A stretch of 64,000 nt of DNA from Laburnicola sp. R22_1 (GCA_014281115.1 JACONQ010000006.1:186001-250000), one strand, 5' to 3'. Positions 1 through 12,619 are shown, counted from the first letter of the stretch. Notes: a model not told the origin generated them from the sequence alone. Numbers and translations are program-made.

Positions 1-329
1 AAACTAGAGTAGTATTAGTTATAGGAATCTACTTTCTTTACTATAACTACCTTAGCTATTACTTACTATCTATTAAGTATTTAGCTAGGCAACTACCTAC
101 TAGACTATTAATATTGCTTAGCTACCTTCTAGTTTAGCTTATTAATAAATTATAGTTAAACATTTCTATTATAACCTTACTTCCGCCTTAAACTTGCTAC
201 TAGTTAGCCTTTAAATTTAATTACTCTATACTATTATCTTTTAAGAGTTCTAAAATTAACGCATATTAGGTAACCTTAACTGCTTTTTCTAATAATAAAG
301 ACTTTAAAGCAGAGCCTAAGCCTAATTAC

Positions 330-775
330 TTTAGCTAACTACTTTCTACTACCCTTCTCTAGCTATTACTAGAATAGCTAGACAAGTTAGAAGACGCCTA
401 ACCTAGTAAGGACTATAGCAATTACACTAGAAAAGAGACGCTTAATAAGAATAATCTTTATAAACTTAGTATTACTTACTATAATAATAGCTTAGAAGAT
501 AATAACACTACCTATTATAGTAATAGACTAGAAGATAAAAAGCCTACCTATTATAATAACCTCTCTAATAATAACCCTAAATTTACTAACCTAATTAACT
601 CTAAGTCTAACTTTTTATAAAAAGAATGCTTAGATAATAAATCTAATAGTAAACTAACTAATAAAATTTCCTAGAATGCTAATAATTAGAAGCTACTCTC
701 TAACTATTAGCCCTTACTCTAATCTACTAGTTACCTAACTTATTCTACTCCTAGAGGCACTCTAAACTAAAATAG
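330..775 (+). repeat. Left arm of a large inverted repeat, gag-like relic
   Basis: The reverse complement of this stretch matches about 1,715-2,060 closely, and also 31,010-31,400 near the second long copy of R1. Read on the plus strand it gives a low-complexity Asn/Tyr/Lys-rich relic resembling the end of a Gag-type reading frame, with many RIP-type stops. It directly abuts the start of the R1 repeat near 792, so 330-2,060 has the order arm, R1, inverted arm. Confidence 0.6.
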
Positions 776-791
776 GTAGCCTAGTTTACTA

Positions 792-1560
792 CTATAAGGG
801 TGGTACACGGCCTTATAGGGCTAACCTATTAGGAATAGCTGGAATAGTTAAAAGATCTAGTTAAATTAATATTATTCTAAGATAGTAGATAAGAAAGGGA
901 CGTAGAAGGCCCTTTTTTATATAGAGGGCAGCGTAAAATATAGGCCTACGCTAGCTATATACTAATACTAACTAGAAAAGGCGCCTTTAAGAAGGTAAAA
1001 GGCGTAGATAGGGGGAAATAAGGTATTAAAAAAGGTAATAGGGTGTGCTTAGTAGGAAGGCTAGTATAGAACTATTATATAACCCCTTTTTTAAGGTCTA
1101 AAAATTGGAAGGAAAGTACGTAAAAATAGGGTGTTTTAGTAAATTTTTAATATAACTAGCACTAATTTAGGGCTAAATAGGGTTATAATAGGGGTAATAG
1201 GCCCTTATAGTTCTAATAGTAGCCTTAGGTTTTAATTTAGTTACTATTTAGTAGAGATATTAAGAAAAGTTATTAGAAGTAAATTAGTAAATTAGTAGAA
1301 AAATATAGTAGAAACTATATCTTAGTATTTAGTGTTTTACTAATAGAGCGCATTCTTAGCTCTAATACTATATAAAAATATAGTTAGGTAAATTTTTTCT
1401 AATTAGTTTATTGCGCGTAGGCGTAATTATATTATATAATATCTCCTAGTACTATAGAAAAGTGTTAAAAAACGTGTTAACCTAACTATATAGTTTTTAA
1501 TTAGAGTAGAGTAGCTTCTAAAGCTATAGGTGCTGCTAGTAATAGTAAGAATATCTAGGG
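792..1560 (+). repeat. Dispersed repeat R1, copy 1
   Basis: It starts with a TATAAGGGTGGTACACGG-like sequence and runs through conserved blocks. Similar copies are visible at 6,728-7,012 (partial), 12,820-13,558 (minus), 26,215-26,865 and 30,025-30,745. The first roughly 290 bp (TGTAAGGG...ATTATATAAC) look like an LTR, but no paired LTR with matching target duplication was identified. R1 is therefore an unclassified retroelement-like repeat. Confidence 0.6.
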
Positions 1561-1714
1561 GTGGAGATGCTAAAAGTTATATGTACCCTATATACATATA
1601 TTAGTTAGAGTACTACTAAATTAGTAGTAAGCTAGCTAGTAGAGGAGCTACTAAAGGTAAGGGTGCTAAAAGTAATAGGTACCTATATATAGTAGGCTAG
1701 CTAGAAAGCTACTT

Positions 1715-2060
1715 AACTAGTAGTAAACTAGACTGCCTATTTTAGTAGCTTAAAATACCCCTAGAAGTAGAATAAGTTAGGTAACTAGTAAATTAAAGTA
1801 AGGGCTAATAGTTAGGGGGCAGCTTCTAATTATTAGCATTCTAGGAAATTTTATTAGGCAGTTTACTATTAAATTTATTATCTAAGTATTCTTTCTATAG
1901 AAAGTTAGACTTAGAGTTAATTAGGTTAGTATATTTAGAGTTATTATTAAGGAGATTATTATAATAGACGGGCTCTTTATTCTCTAATTCGCCGCTATAA
2001 TAGGCAGCGCTGTAATTTTTAGGGCTATTACTATAATAAGTAATACTAAGTTCTTTTTTT
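1715..2060 (-). repeat. Right arm of the inverted repeat
   Basis: This is the inverted counterpart of 330-775, with the same order of recognisable sub-blocks but differing at many C/T and G/A positions, as expected for two copies mutated independently by RIP. A colinear version follows R1 copy 5 at about 31,010-31,400, so this half is the normal continuation of R1. The left arm is then the extra, inverted copy. Confidence 0.55.
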
Positions 2061-2724
2061 AGGTTAGTAATTTAGTAGGGTAGAAGAGTGTTAATTTAGG
2101 TTATTCTAGCTAGGGTAATTTTAATTAAATAGTTAATTCTATAGGCAAGAGCTGCCTAATCTACAAATTAGCTTCTTTAGTAGATTTATAGTCTCTAGGT
2201 TTAAAGTTAGAGGTAAGACCTAAACTCTACTATATAATTTCTAGGAACTAGTCTTACTAGTAGCGTTCTTAGGTAGTAGGGATAAGGTAACTAAAAGACA
2301 ATTTGTTGTCTAATAGTTTCTTATCTAAAAAAGGCAGCTTAATAGTCATAACACTACTATCTTTATTAAAGGCATCCTTATAGCTTAGTTTCTAGTATGC
2401 CTTTAAGTATATTCTAATAACTAAGATAGTAGGGCTAGGAAGCTAGATAGAAATCTCCTTAGAGGCGCTCTAGTTAGCTTTTAATAAGTAAGTTATTTAG
2501 TAGGTATAGTTCTACTTTTTAAGTAGGCTATTCTATTAAGTAGTGTTATCCTAGTGGAAAGGATTAAATAGTAGAGAAGTTTATAGTAGAATAAAGTTGC
2601 TAGTAAAAGTTAAATTCTTATTATCTTTTTAATAAAGGCGGCAGTCCTAAGCGTTAACTAGGCAGTTAGCTTACTTAAAAAATTTCCTACTAATTATAAG
2701 ATTATAGTCCCCTATTTTATAGAA

Positions 2725-2995
2725 AATAATGCGACTCAGGATAGCGGAGGAGAGATGGCTTGCAGCGTGGCTGCGCCGAAGTTCTAAGTGGCCTCTTCGT
2801 AAAGATTTTGCTTATGGGAGCAGTCCTGCGCCAAGACCGCTAAGCTCGCTTAGTAGTTTAAACGCGCTTTTTTTTATAATTACCTTTTTTATACTCTTTT
2901 TAATTACTAAGCAGGGGGCTCTGCTTTTTTTATTATGTTATTTAAGATAAAAGCCATTATCGTGCTATCCCTAGGTAGTTAATTTAACGCCACAT
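2725..2995 (-). repeat. Dispersed repeat R2 fragment, less mutated copy
   Basis: It matches in reverse the R2 copies at 15,736 and 29,165 and, in the same orientation, 46,500-46,743. Shared landmarks are the TTTAAACGCGCT block, the AATTACTAAGCAGGGGGCTCT block and the CCTAGGTAGTTAATTTAACG end. It is clearly richer in G/C and in CA/TG than its surroundings, so it kept an earlier sequence state. A 73-codon open frame here (2,729-2,950) is a by-product and not a gene. Confidence 0.6.
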
Positions 2996-5945
2996 AGAAA
3001 ATAAACTATATAGTAATACTATATTTATTAATATTAAGCTAGGCTATAAAATAGGTATCTACTTTTACACTTTTCTTCTCTATAAAGTTCTTAAGAAAGA
3101 TTAGTATCTTTAGGTAGAGTAGTTTAACTTTAAGCTATTTTTAAATAGTCTTTATATACTTTAAAGTAATAAGATTATAAGCGCTAGCATTAGTGTTTAT
3201 TAAGGCTTATAACCTAAAAGCTAATTCTTAGAATTTAACTTATACTAGTATAACTAGCTAGGGGCCTTTAAATAGCTTAGAAACCCTTACTATCTTATTA
3301 CCCATAGGCAGTAATTTTAGTTTAGTATCTATATTTTATAGTTAAAATTATAGTTTATTTAGATTAATTAGTTTAGTAGCTTCTATATAAGCTACTAGGT
3401 TAGAGTAGTCTAGTAGTGCGTATTTAAAGCCTTATTATCTAATAAATTACCTACCTCTAGATTAGAATAGTAGGTAATACTAAGTTTATTTAAATTAAGA
3501 TTTTTTCTACTTTTATATTTGCGTATATAGTTATCTTAGAATAGTAGCGCAAGTATAGGCCTCTAAGTTTCTCGCTATAGCTAAAGTAGGCGTTATGCTT
3601 TATACACTATACTTTAGTCTAATTATAGAGAGTTAAAAAAGAAGTAAGTCTAGAATAGAGTGTTATTTTCTAATTACTATATATAAGAGCATTAATCTAG
3701 AGAGTAGTATTTTATAAGAAGTTCTTATATACGCCTAGAAAGTGTTTATTATATATTGTAGAAATAAGACTCTAACTAGGTACAATCACGTGCTCGTGAT
3801 TATATAAGCAGTACTATTTTAGCCCTACTCCTTTTCTATAAGCGTATATATAGTCTAGCCCTTTAGCTTCCTTTCTTATAGAGCAATCTTATCTAATTCG
3901 CTCACCAAATTTAAGATTCTAACTTATTTTTCTTTAATATTATGCTATTATTATAGAGAGTGTAGCTAGCTACAATTATCTAGTATTTAATTACTAAATA
4001 GTTAATATTAGGGTCTTCTATCTCTTTTTAAAGTATTAACTTAAGACTTTTAGTTAACTTAAGTTATAATTTGTCCTTTTAGGTCTTTGCATCTAGTCTA
4101 CCTTTCCTAGCTAGGCTTGTAAAAGTCTCTAGAAATGTCTAGGCGTCTATTCTATTAGAGAGAAAGAGCTTATAAAACTTCTTATATACTTATTAGAAAG
4201 TAAAGAAATTATAGTAAGTCTCTTCTAGAAATTTAAAAATACTTTAGGTCTATAATTTTCTTAGAGGGCCTAATTTATTTAACACTAATTTTGCGCTACC
4301 TATTAAAACGCGCCTTTAAAATAGCTAAGAATAGCTTCTATAAGATTATTTTAATTTTTATTATTATTATTACCTTAGTAATAGTTTATGTTTATGTAGA
4401 TCTTATTATATATATTCTTTAGCTAATCTTTAATACTAGGGCTAGATTAACCTTTTCTATAGTATTTATTAATATTAGGTAGCTTTGTAGAGCGTCCTAG
4501 CTTAGATATACTAGGAATAGTAAAAGCGTGTCTATCTTAGAGCATATTTATTTAGGCGCTATTAGCAAGTTTAGTTTATATATATCTAAGAACTAGAAAG
4601 TAGTAAAAAGTATTATCTAGTTATAAAGTAGGTACTATAGGCTAGGGCGAATAATAGGGTATATATTAGAGCGCTAGCTAGGGCGCATATTAGGATATAA
4701 CTAAATAGAATAAGCTTTACTTAGTTATATAAGGGCAGCATAAACTATATAGTAAATTAGATATTTCTAAACTAGGGTTTTTTAGAGGTATATAAGTGTA
4801 GTACCGCAAGTTATAAGTATTTTTAATAGAAAGAAGAGCTTTATTAAAGGTAAATAAGTCCTTTTTAATAGCTGCATTATTAGCACTATTAGAGTAGGAT
4901 TAGGATTCTTTCTCTATTATATATTTTATAATATAAGATGTCTATGCCTTAAGTATAGTAAAAGCTTATTTAAATATATTAGCGCGCTTATATAAAGCCT
5001 AAATAATACTTTTCTATTTAAGATTATCTTTAGACTTTATAATAGCCCTAGCTACTAATTCTAGTAACTTTTTTAAAAGTAGGCCTTAAGAAAAGCAATA
5101 ATAAGCCTAAAGCTAATAGGTAGTAAGTAATTATTTTATTTCTAGACTGTGCTAAAGTAATTAGTCTAGTTTAAATTACGCTAAAAACGCGCTAAACTTT
5201 CTAGTAGCTTTAAGTTTAGCTTTGCCTTAGTACGCAAGCCACTTAAAGTCTATTAGTAAAAATTTATTACCTAGCTAATCTGCTTTAAGTGCAGTAATAT
5301 ATTAATTATACTTAGAAGCGTTATAAGAAATTTTATTAGAGTAGACCCTTCTAAGTAGTTTAACTATACTTCTCTTTTTTATAAGGCTAGAAAGGCAACT
5401 AGTAGTCTTAGAAGTAACTATTAGTTACTTTTCTTACTTAACAGATAACAGATTATTAGTAAAGTAAAATAGAGAAATCCTATTATAAATATTATATAAA
5501 CTATTATTAGTAAGGTCTAGACAAATATCCCCCTCTATATTATCTATTCTAGAACTATATAGGAGTAGAAAGAATATAGGAAACGTTCTAGAAGTCTTCT
5601 AGATTAAAGGGCAGTAGCTTACTATAGTATAGGCAATAGTAAGGTTAAGTAAAGTAGGAGTTACAAAGAAGGTGTAGCAAATAGACCTAAAATAGTAGGT
5701 CTTATATAGTGTGCAAGCTAGTGTATAATCTAAGCTGGGTAAAAAATAAAGTATAAAATAAAATATATAAAACTTTAACTTCTATATTACCTTTATAGCC
5801 TAACTCTAATCCCCTAACTCTATACCTTATGCCCTTGCTATAATAGCGCTAAAAGTAGTTATTAGACAAGTTAGCTTTATAAGATGTAGCGTAGTAGTTA
5901 TTATTTATTAATTATTATTTATATTTAGAATATTAGAACTTCTAG
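2996..5945. other. AT-rich stretch, no recognisable gene
   Basis: About 2.9 kb of RIP-like sequence. I could not recognise any protein family in either strand. A short stretch around 3,780-3,950 is less mutated and contains a palindrome. The rest is stop-rich in all frames. Confidence 0.6.
3784..3801. repeat. 18-nt palindrome in a less mutated patch
   Basis: Perfect 7-bp arms AATCACG and CGTGATT are separated by TGCT. The palindrome lies in a short GC-richer patch inside the AT-rich block. It could be a fragment of a promoter or LTR regulatory sequence; nothing else identifies it. Confidence 0.5.
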
Positions 5946-5949
5946 GGCA

Positions 5950-6610
5950 GTCTCTCTAAATAAACCTTAGCGTAGCATAATAACTACCTAGCATAACTAG
6001 TAACTAATAAACTAATATACCCTTACTAACTTATAGTAGGCAGAGGAGTATAGAAGTAGCCTCTTAAATAAACCTTAGCGCAATAAAATAACTGTCTAGT
6101 ATAACTAGTAACTAATAAACTAATACACTCTTACTAACTTATAGTAGGCAAAGAAGTTATATTAGTAGTTTTATAGACCTTAGGTAGTGTAATAACTATC
6201 TAGTATAACTAGTAACTAACCTAATACACTCTTACCCACTTATAGTAGGTAGAGAAGTTATATTAGTAGTTTTGTAGACCTTAAGTAGTGTAATAACTAC
6301 CTAGTATAACTAGTAACTAACCTAATATACTCTTACCTACTTATAGTAAGCAAAGAAGTTATATTAGTAGTCTTATAGATCTTAGGTAGTATAATAACTA
6401 CCTAGCATAACTAGTAACTAACCTAATACACCCTTACCTACTTATAATAGGTAGAGAAGTTATATTAGTAATCTTATAGACCTTAGTATAGAACTACTAC
6501 CTAGTATAACTAGTAACTAATAACTAATACAATCTTACCTACTTATAGTAGGTAGAGAAGTTATATTAATAGTCTTATAGACCTTAGATAATTATCTAGC
6601 ACAACTAGTA
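5950..6610. repeat. Tandem array, about 7 units of 95-108 bp
   Basis: The marker CTAG(T/C)(A)TAACTAG recurs at 5,988, 6,096, 6,200, 6,301, 6,402, 6,501 and 6,596, giving spacings of 108, 104, 101, 101, 99 and 95 bp. Each unit also carries the blocks CTTATAGTAGG and GAAGTTATATTAGTAG. Units differ mostly by transitions, consistent with RIP acting on a tandem array. Unit length falls steadily from left to right. Confidence 0.8.
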
Positions 6611-6727
6611 ACTAATAAGGTAAAACTTCTACTAATTTAACTACCTATAGGCAGCGTCTTAAAATAGAAGTAAATATTATATTACTATTTATAGCTAACT
6701 AAAAAAATTAATTATAAAATAATATAA

Positions 6728-7012
6728 AAGTAGTATACAGCCTTATAAAACTAACCTATTAGAGATAGCTAGAATAGTTAAAAGAGCTAGTTAAATTAAT
6801 ACTATTCTAAGATAGTAGATAAGAAAGGGATATAGGGGGCCCTTTCTTATATAGAGAGCAGCGTATAGCATAGGCCTACGCTAGCTACACACTAACACTA
6901 ACTAAAAAAGACGCCTTTAAAAAAGTAAAAGGTGCAGATAGAAGGAAATAGGGTATAAAAAAAAGGTAATAGGGTGTGCTTAGTAGGAAGGCTAGTATAG
7001 GACTATTATAAC
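6728..7012 (+). repeat. Dispersed repeat R1, copy 2 (truncated)
   Basis: It matches the first roughly 285 bp of R1 (from the GTACAC(G)GCCTTATA block to GGACTATTATAA) and stops at the same internal point where the LTR-like part of R1 would end. It is followed at 7,012-7,170 by sequence resembling the inverse of about 1,560-1,740. Confidence 0.6.
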
Positions 7013-7189
7013 TACTAGTTAAGCAGCTTCTTAGCTAGCCTACTATATATAGGCACCTATTACTTTTAGTATTCTTACTCTTAGCTATTTCTTTTCTAGC
7101 TAGCTTACTACTAATATAGCAGCTTTCTAATTATTATATATATAGGGCACCTATAGCTTTTAGCACCTCTACTTAGGCTAGTAAATAGG

Positions 7190-7330
7190 TATAGGTTAGG
7201 TTGAGATTAAGTTTCCTTACGTAAGACCCTAACCCTAACCTAACCTCTACTTATAGATTTTGCGCTAGTAATAGGTATAGGTTGGGTTAGGGTTGCACAG
7301 GCCATAGGTTAGGTTGGGGTCGCACAGACT
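7190..7330. repeat. Telomere-like (AGGTTAGG / CCCTAACC) degenerate repeat
   Basis: Contains CCCTAACCCTAACCTAACC and several GGTATAGGTTAGGTT units in both orientations. It is related to the minisatellite at 12,620-12,790 and the stretch at 29,000-29,160. The hexamer resembles the fungal telomere repeat, but units are interrupted and lie inside transposon debris. Confidence 0.6.
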
Positions 7331-9210
7331 AGGTTGTATTAGGTTTAACTAATTGTATTTTTTATTAGCTATATGCAATTTTTATAGTAAATTACTATAA
7401 ACAATGCCGTTATTGTTATAGTAGCAATTATTATGTTTACTTATTATAGTAAAAGTATAACTTTAGTATTAAACACAAATATTAAATCTAACTAAGCGTC
7501 TTCCTATTAATCTAGTATCTATATACTTTTTATAGTACCTATCTGCTAGCTATATATTCTTAGCCTGTATAGTAACCTATTTTGTATAAATAGCGTTAAT
7601 ATTAGTATTTAGAGGTATTAGTATTTATTTTATAGTAGGAGTAGAGTAGTATAAAAAAATACCCTTTAAATATTCTATTACCTCTAGAAAAGCCTCTATT
7701 ACCTCTTAGAGAGCTATTTCCTTAATAAGGCGGCATAGCCTTTTCCTACTAGAAGCGCTTTTAGATATTTCTTATTATTATCTTGCGCTATTTCCTATAA
7801 TAAGGCGGCAGAATGGCCTAAATAGCTATAATAATAATATACTGCCTAATAAGGGCTTTTAATACTAGTGTTTTGCTTTTAGTACTTTTTAATTTCTCTA
7901 AGCGTAATATAGTGTGTGCTATTATTTTAGAAATTAAGATTGTATAGTAGTTAAGACTGTAGAGTATTAAAAAAGTAGCTAAGAGAGTGGTAAGATAGAG
8001 TAGCTAAGTAGGTGGCAAGGTAAGTAAAGAAAACACGCTAGTGTTGTTAGCGCCTCGCTTATGCGCATAGGCCCCTATAGCTACTTTTTATAATAATAAT
8101 AATGTTTTTATTATTTCTATAATATTAACTATAGTTATTATATACTAGTATTATACTCTATACTATAGCGTCTATTAAGGAAGAGTCTCCTAATATTCTA
8201 GAGGGCCTTCTAAGCAGCGGCCTATAGATACTAGCAAATTTTAAGTGCGATAAGTAGAAGGATCTTACTAAGATATCTAGTAATTATAGCCTTTAATTAT
8301 ACTATATACTAATATAAATAGGGCTTTATATCTAGAGATAAAGAGGTTAGCACTATTCTTTTATATTGCAGATAAGGTGACTCTTAGAAAGGTTATTCTA
8401 TTAACTATAAAGTGCTATTTAAAGGTGCACTTAGTAATAGCGCCTATACTATTATGTAGAAGTCTTATAATACACTCTATAGTAAGAAGAAAAGGCACTA
8501 GACTCTACTAGATTAGCTAATTAAGCTATATAATATTAGCTTAAAAAGAAGCTTTATAATAATAAGAACTACTAACTACTCTTTAAAGCGTAAAAGTATT
8601 AATAGCTTATATAGAATAAAGAAGAGCTTGTATAGTCCTACTTTAAAAATTAAAAGAGTGATATATTATTATATTCTATTATTATATATTAGTTAATTAA
8701 TAAAAAGTAGGCAACTAGTTAGAGGCGAAACTAATAGCTGTGTATAATAAGTAGGATAAGATTAAGAATAAAGTTAATCTAAGAGCCTACTAAGCAGCCC
8801 TAGCTAAGTGTAGGATTGCCGCTAGTAAAAGAAAAGACTCTCCTACACTATAGAGTTACGCAAATAAATAAATCTTTAGTTATAAGAAAAAGTAGGAAGA
8901 CTTCTATAATAGCGTGAGTAATATAGGTCTAACTACTATAGAGCTAGTAATAGTTACTAATAAGAAATAGTTATAAGTTTATTACATCTATTTATTACAT
9001 ACTTTTACTAATAATTATTAGTTACTATAAGTCTAGTTCTTTTGCTAACCTTATTAACTATAGCGAGGATAGTATACTTAATAGTAATAAGGCGTATATT
9101 AAGGGGAATAATAATAAAGAGTGTAAAAAGAAAATTAAGGATAATAGAGAGAAGCTTAAGGCTTATTTCTAGGAGCTGCTAGATAGATACAACTCTAATA
9201 TTATAGATAA
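7331..9210. other. AT-rich stretch, no recognised family
   Basis: RIP-like sequence. A plus-strand frame between about 8,380 and 8,700 gives Lys/Ser/Tyr-rich segments with RIP-type stops, perhaps a former transposon protein, but I cannot assign it. It leads into a coding-type repeat at 9,215-9,390. Confidence 0.5.
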
Positions 9211-9214
9211 AGAT

Positions 9215-9390
9215 ATAGACTTTAAGGGTTTCTTAGACTTTAGGGGCTTAGGTACTAAGGGGAGTTTAGATAATAAGGAGGGCTTAGGTGCTAAGAGGAT
9301 TTTAGATAATAAGGAGGTTTTAGATAATAAGGAGGTTTTAGATAATAAGAGGGGCTTAGATACTAAGGGGATTTTAGATAATAATTAGCG
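9215..9390 (+). repeat. Direct repeats encoding an LDNK-type peptide repeat
   Basis: A motif around TTAGATAATAAGGAGGTT is repeated with spacers that keep the reading frame. On the plus strand it reads as variants of LDNKEV/LDNKGG/LDTKGI, with open reading across roughly 60 codons in an otherwise stop-rich area. It is probably the low-complexity tail of a degraded transposon protein. Confidence 0.6.
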
Positions 9391-10500
9391 CATAGAATAA
9401 GATAAGCTAGAGTTGTAGTTTTGCTATAGCTAATTATTATAGCTAATAATTATATACTAGTTGCTAAGGATGTCGCCTATAGTAGTATAGTAATAAGCTA
9501 ATTACTACTTAAAACTAACTCTATAACAAAGGGCTATATACTAGTCTAGATTTAAAACTAACTTATTATTAGTATACTATGCGCTATATACTATTTTTAG
9601 TTAACCTTAATTTTAGTTAAACACTACTATAGTTAATATTATAGAATTTAGTTTGTCCTATTCTCTTTTTAAACTACTATTCTCTCTAATACCTATTTAA
9701 CTAATTATTATATCTTTTTATTTCACTAATATTATTAAGTGCTATATTAAGTGCTACACCTACCCTAGAAATTAATATACAGCCTTATATTAATAAACTA
9801 ATTGCCCTACTACTAGATACTCTCCTTAGATATAGAATCCTAGCCCTATAGGCTAATAGGTTAGAAAGTAGGATAATTTGTCTTATCTAACGTTCCTCTT
9901 TAGACTTTTAAGAGTTAGAGATAGGGAAAAAGACATTTGCTATATAGAACGTGTAGTAGTCTAATACTTAATAGGCTAAAGATAAATAAACTTATAACCT
10001 ATACTAGAACTCTTACCTTTATATAGGTATTATCTAGACTATATTCTAGGAGGGTGTAAAGTATCCCTCTAGTTGTTTATATATATTCTGTCTTAACGAT
10101 AGCTATACACTATAATACCTAAGCGTTAACTCTACTAGTACCTAGCTAATTAGTACTAAGCACCTTATTAACTATATAAGGTCCTAAGTATATACGCAGT
10201 AGAATAAGCCTATTTATAAAAGGACTTTCACTTCTTAGTATAAAAAAAAGCAGATAGCTATTTTATATCCTATATACTCTTTATTAGTGTTTAAAACTAA
10301 ACTTATATAGATAGTAATTAATAATAACTAGTTCTTCTAAATAGTAGAGCAACTATTCTTTTAACACTTTCTCTATTTCCTTAGGCCTAACACTGCAATA
10401 ACTAGCTAATATAGATTCTACTAGATATTTCTAAATAAATTTAATACTGCTAAGGCAGCTATCCTTAGTAATATTAGTAGGATAACCAAACTTTCTATCT
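9391..10500. other. AT-rich stretch, no recognised family
   Basis: RIP-like sequence with stops in every frame. I see no motif that I can assign in either strand. Confidence 0.5.
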
Positions 10501-12100
10501 CGCTTAACGCGTAGTCTGCAGCTAATTACCTTAGCTTTCTAGCTATTAATAGTTACTATATTAATAATACTTAGTAGCTTAAGAATAATCTGTTTAACTT
10601 TATACTAATACGTGGCGGCCATACTAGAGTATTAATAGTATTAGAGGTACTATAGGTCCTTAAAGATATAGAAACTACGTAGAAGCTTCTAGCAATTATA
10701 TATAATAATACTAGCAATAATAGTACTCTAGCTTAGAGCGTCTAGCACAAACTATTAGAGGAGAATATTACCTAGAACTAAAAAAAGAACATAATTCTAT
10801 ATCTTGCTTATATTATTAATCTTATAGTTTAAGATACTATTTATTACCTTAAGTTGTTAGCACCTATTGATCTTAACTCTAGAGAGACGCTATAGCAGTA
10901 ATATATAAACAAAATTTAGGCGTAGATATCTGTCCCAAATTTCCTTCGCGAGGTACGTTGGCTATTATTATAGAAAGTTATTATAAAAAGTTATTATAAA
11001 AGTTATTATAAAAGTTATTATAAAAAGTTATTATAAAAGTTATTATAAAAAGTTATTATAGACTAACTAGCGCGTAGCTTTATGCTATTTATATCGCAAT
11101 TAACTAGTTACTATAGTAATTTAAGTAATTTTTTATAACGCAGAGTAACACACTACTAAAGAAGCAATTGTCTATAATCTAAAATATCTAAATAAGATAG
11201 AACTCTACGCATAATATATACAAGTACGCACTAAAGCTTTAGGCGAATATTAATATATAGCTAGAGAAGGAGATTATAATAAAGATAACTAGGAGATTAA
11301 ACGCTTCTACTTATAGCGACACTATAGAGGCAGACTTTAAAGACCTTAAGAAACTTTAACTATTAGTCCTAGAATAGTTATATATTAAGTTAATTATCTC
11401 TATACTCTAAAAGTTTAAGGAGGCTATAAACTTCCTAAGTAAGAACTAAAAATCCTAGGTTCTATACATCTGGCTTATGTATAACTAGCTCTTTAATTTT
11501 CTAAATAAGATAAATAATAAGCTTATTAAAGAGTTAAATAATATTATATAGCTAGAAGCTATATAGGCTGTAGCTAAGATAGAATAAGAGAAGTTACGCA
11601 AGTATTACTTAAGAATAAATAGGAAGAAGGGTTTCTTATTTAACTATATAATAATATTAGATTCTTTGCAAAATCTTACAGCGTATAAGATATTATAATT
11701 ATAGCTATTTATTATAGTTATATACTAATAGATATATAGAATAAACTATAGGAGACCTGGGATAAGTATATATACTACTAATAGTTCCTAGAGTATCTTA
11801 ATTACTATAATAGCCTAATAGCTAGGGACTCTACTCTAGTCTTAAATACTAACCCAAGATAGTTATAAGGCAGTGAATGGTTTTAAAAGCCTCTTTTACT
11901 ACCTAGTTTATAGTCTAGTAGTCTCTCTACCTTTAGCTAAAGTTTAGCTACGCTAGGTGTTAATTACAACTTAGGCCTAACTTAGATAAAAGAAGAAATA
12001 TACCTAAGTACTTCTATAGTTAAAAAGGATAATAGGTTTACTATACTAGCATAGTAGAAAGTTTATTAAATATCTTACCCCTAACTTATATAGATTGCAA
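10500..12100 (+). pseudogene. Possible hAT-like transposase relic
   Basis: On the plus strand around 11,340-11,680, if stops are read as RIP products, the translation contains segments such as YNQLFNFLNKINNKL, IIQLEAIQAVAKIEQEKLRKYY and ILDSLQ. Their order and character resemble the region before the dimerisation domain of fungal hAT transposases (blocks of the MYNQLFNHLD...KAAxxKLxKYY...ILDP type). No intact DDE triad, terminal repeats or target duplication were found. Identification rests only on my recollection of the family pattern and is weak; another cut-and-paste transposase is possible. Confidence 0.35.
10965..11057. repeat. Short tandem repeat (AAAAGTTATTAT)n
   Basis: About seven copies of an 11-13 bp unit, AAA(A)(A)GTTATTAT, follow a short GC-richer patch at about 10,930-10,970. 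The variable A-run suggests replication slippage. Confidence 0.75.
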
Positions 12101-12619
12101 AGAATATTCTAGTAGTGTAGATTTTATAAGTAAGTGTTAAGCGCGTCGTTAATACTAGTACGGATGTAATTAGGGATTAAAGGCATAATCTCGCTACTTA
12201 AATAATTTAAAAGGTTATAATAGTTAAGTTTATAATAGCTAATAAGCAATCTATAAAGTTATTAGATTTTAATATAGGGGAGGACAATTTAGAGGATATA
12301 GCGCTATTAGATAAGGAGAATAATTTATATAAGCTGCTAGCTAATAAGAAGACTATTAAAACTATATAAGGTTCTAAGGTTTTGGATAGTAAGCTACTAA
12401 CTTCTTCCTACTAGGGGCAGCCACTATAAAAGTGGTTAAGGCCTTAGCGCTACTATGGCGTTAGCAATAATAAGACGTAATAAATATACGTATTAATAGC
12501 AAAATAGTGTTAATTTTACTTTTACTTAGATCTCTTTTCTTATATACTTTTAGAGAGTGACTAAAGTTACTAATCTTATTACTATTAATCTTATATAATA
12601 TAAGTTACGCAGCCCTAAT

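Noticed and set aside
1..1080. R1 head considered as a complete LTR retrotransposon
   Set aside because: No second LTR with a matching target duplication could be found in the right orientation; left as an unclassified repeat.
2729..2950. 73-codon frame in the AT-rich block
   Set aside because: Lies within an R2 LTR-like copy that is non-coding in all other copies.
5950..6610. Regular repeats considered as a CRISPR array
   Set aside because: Units are about 100 bp with no constant-repeat/variable-spacer structure, in a eukaryotic genome.
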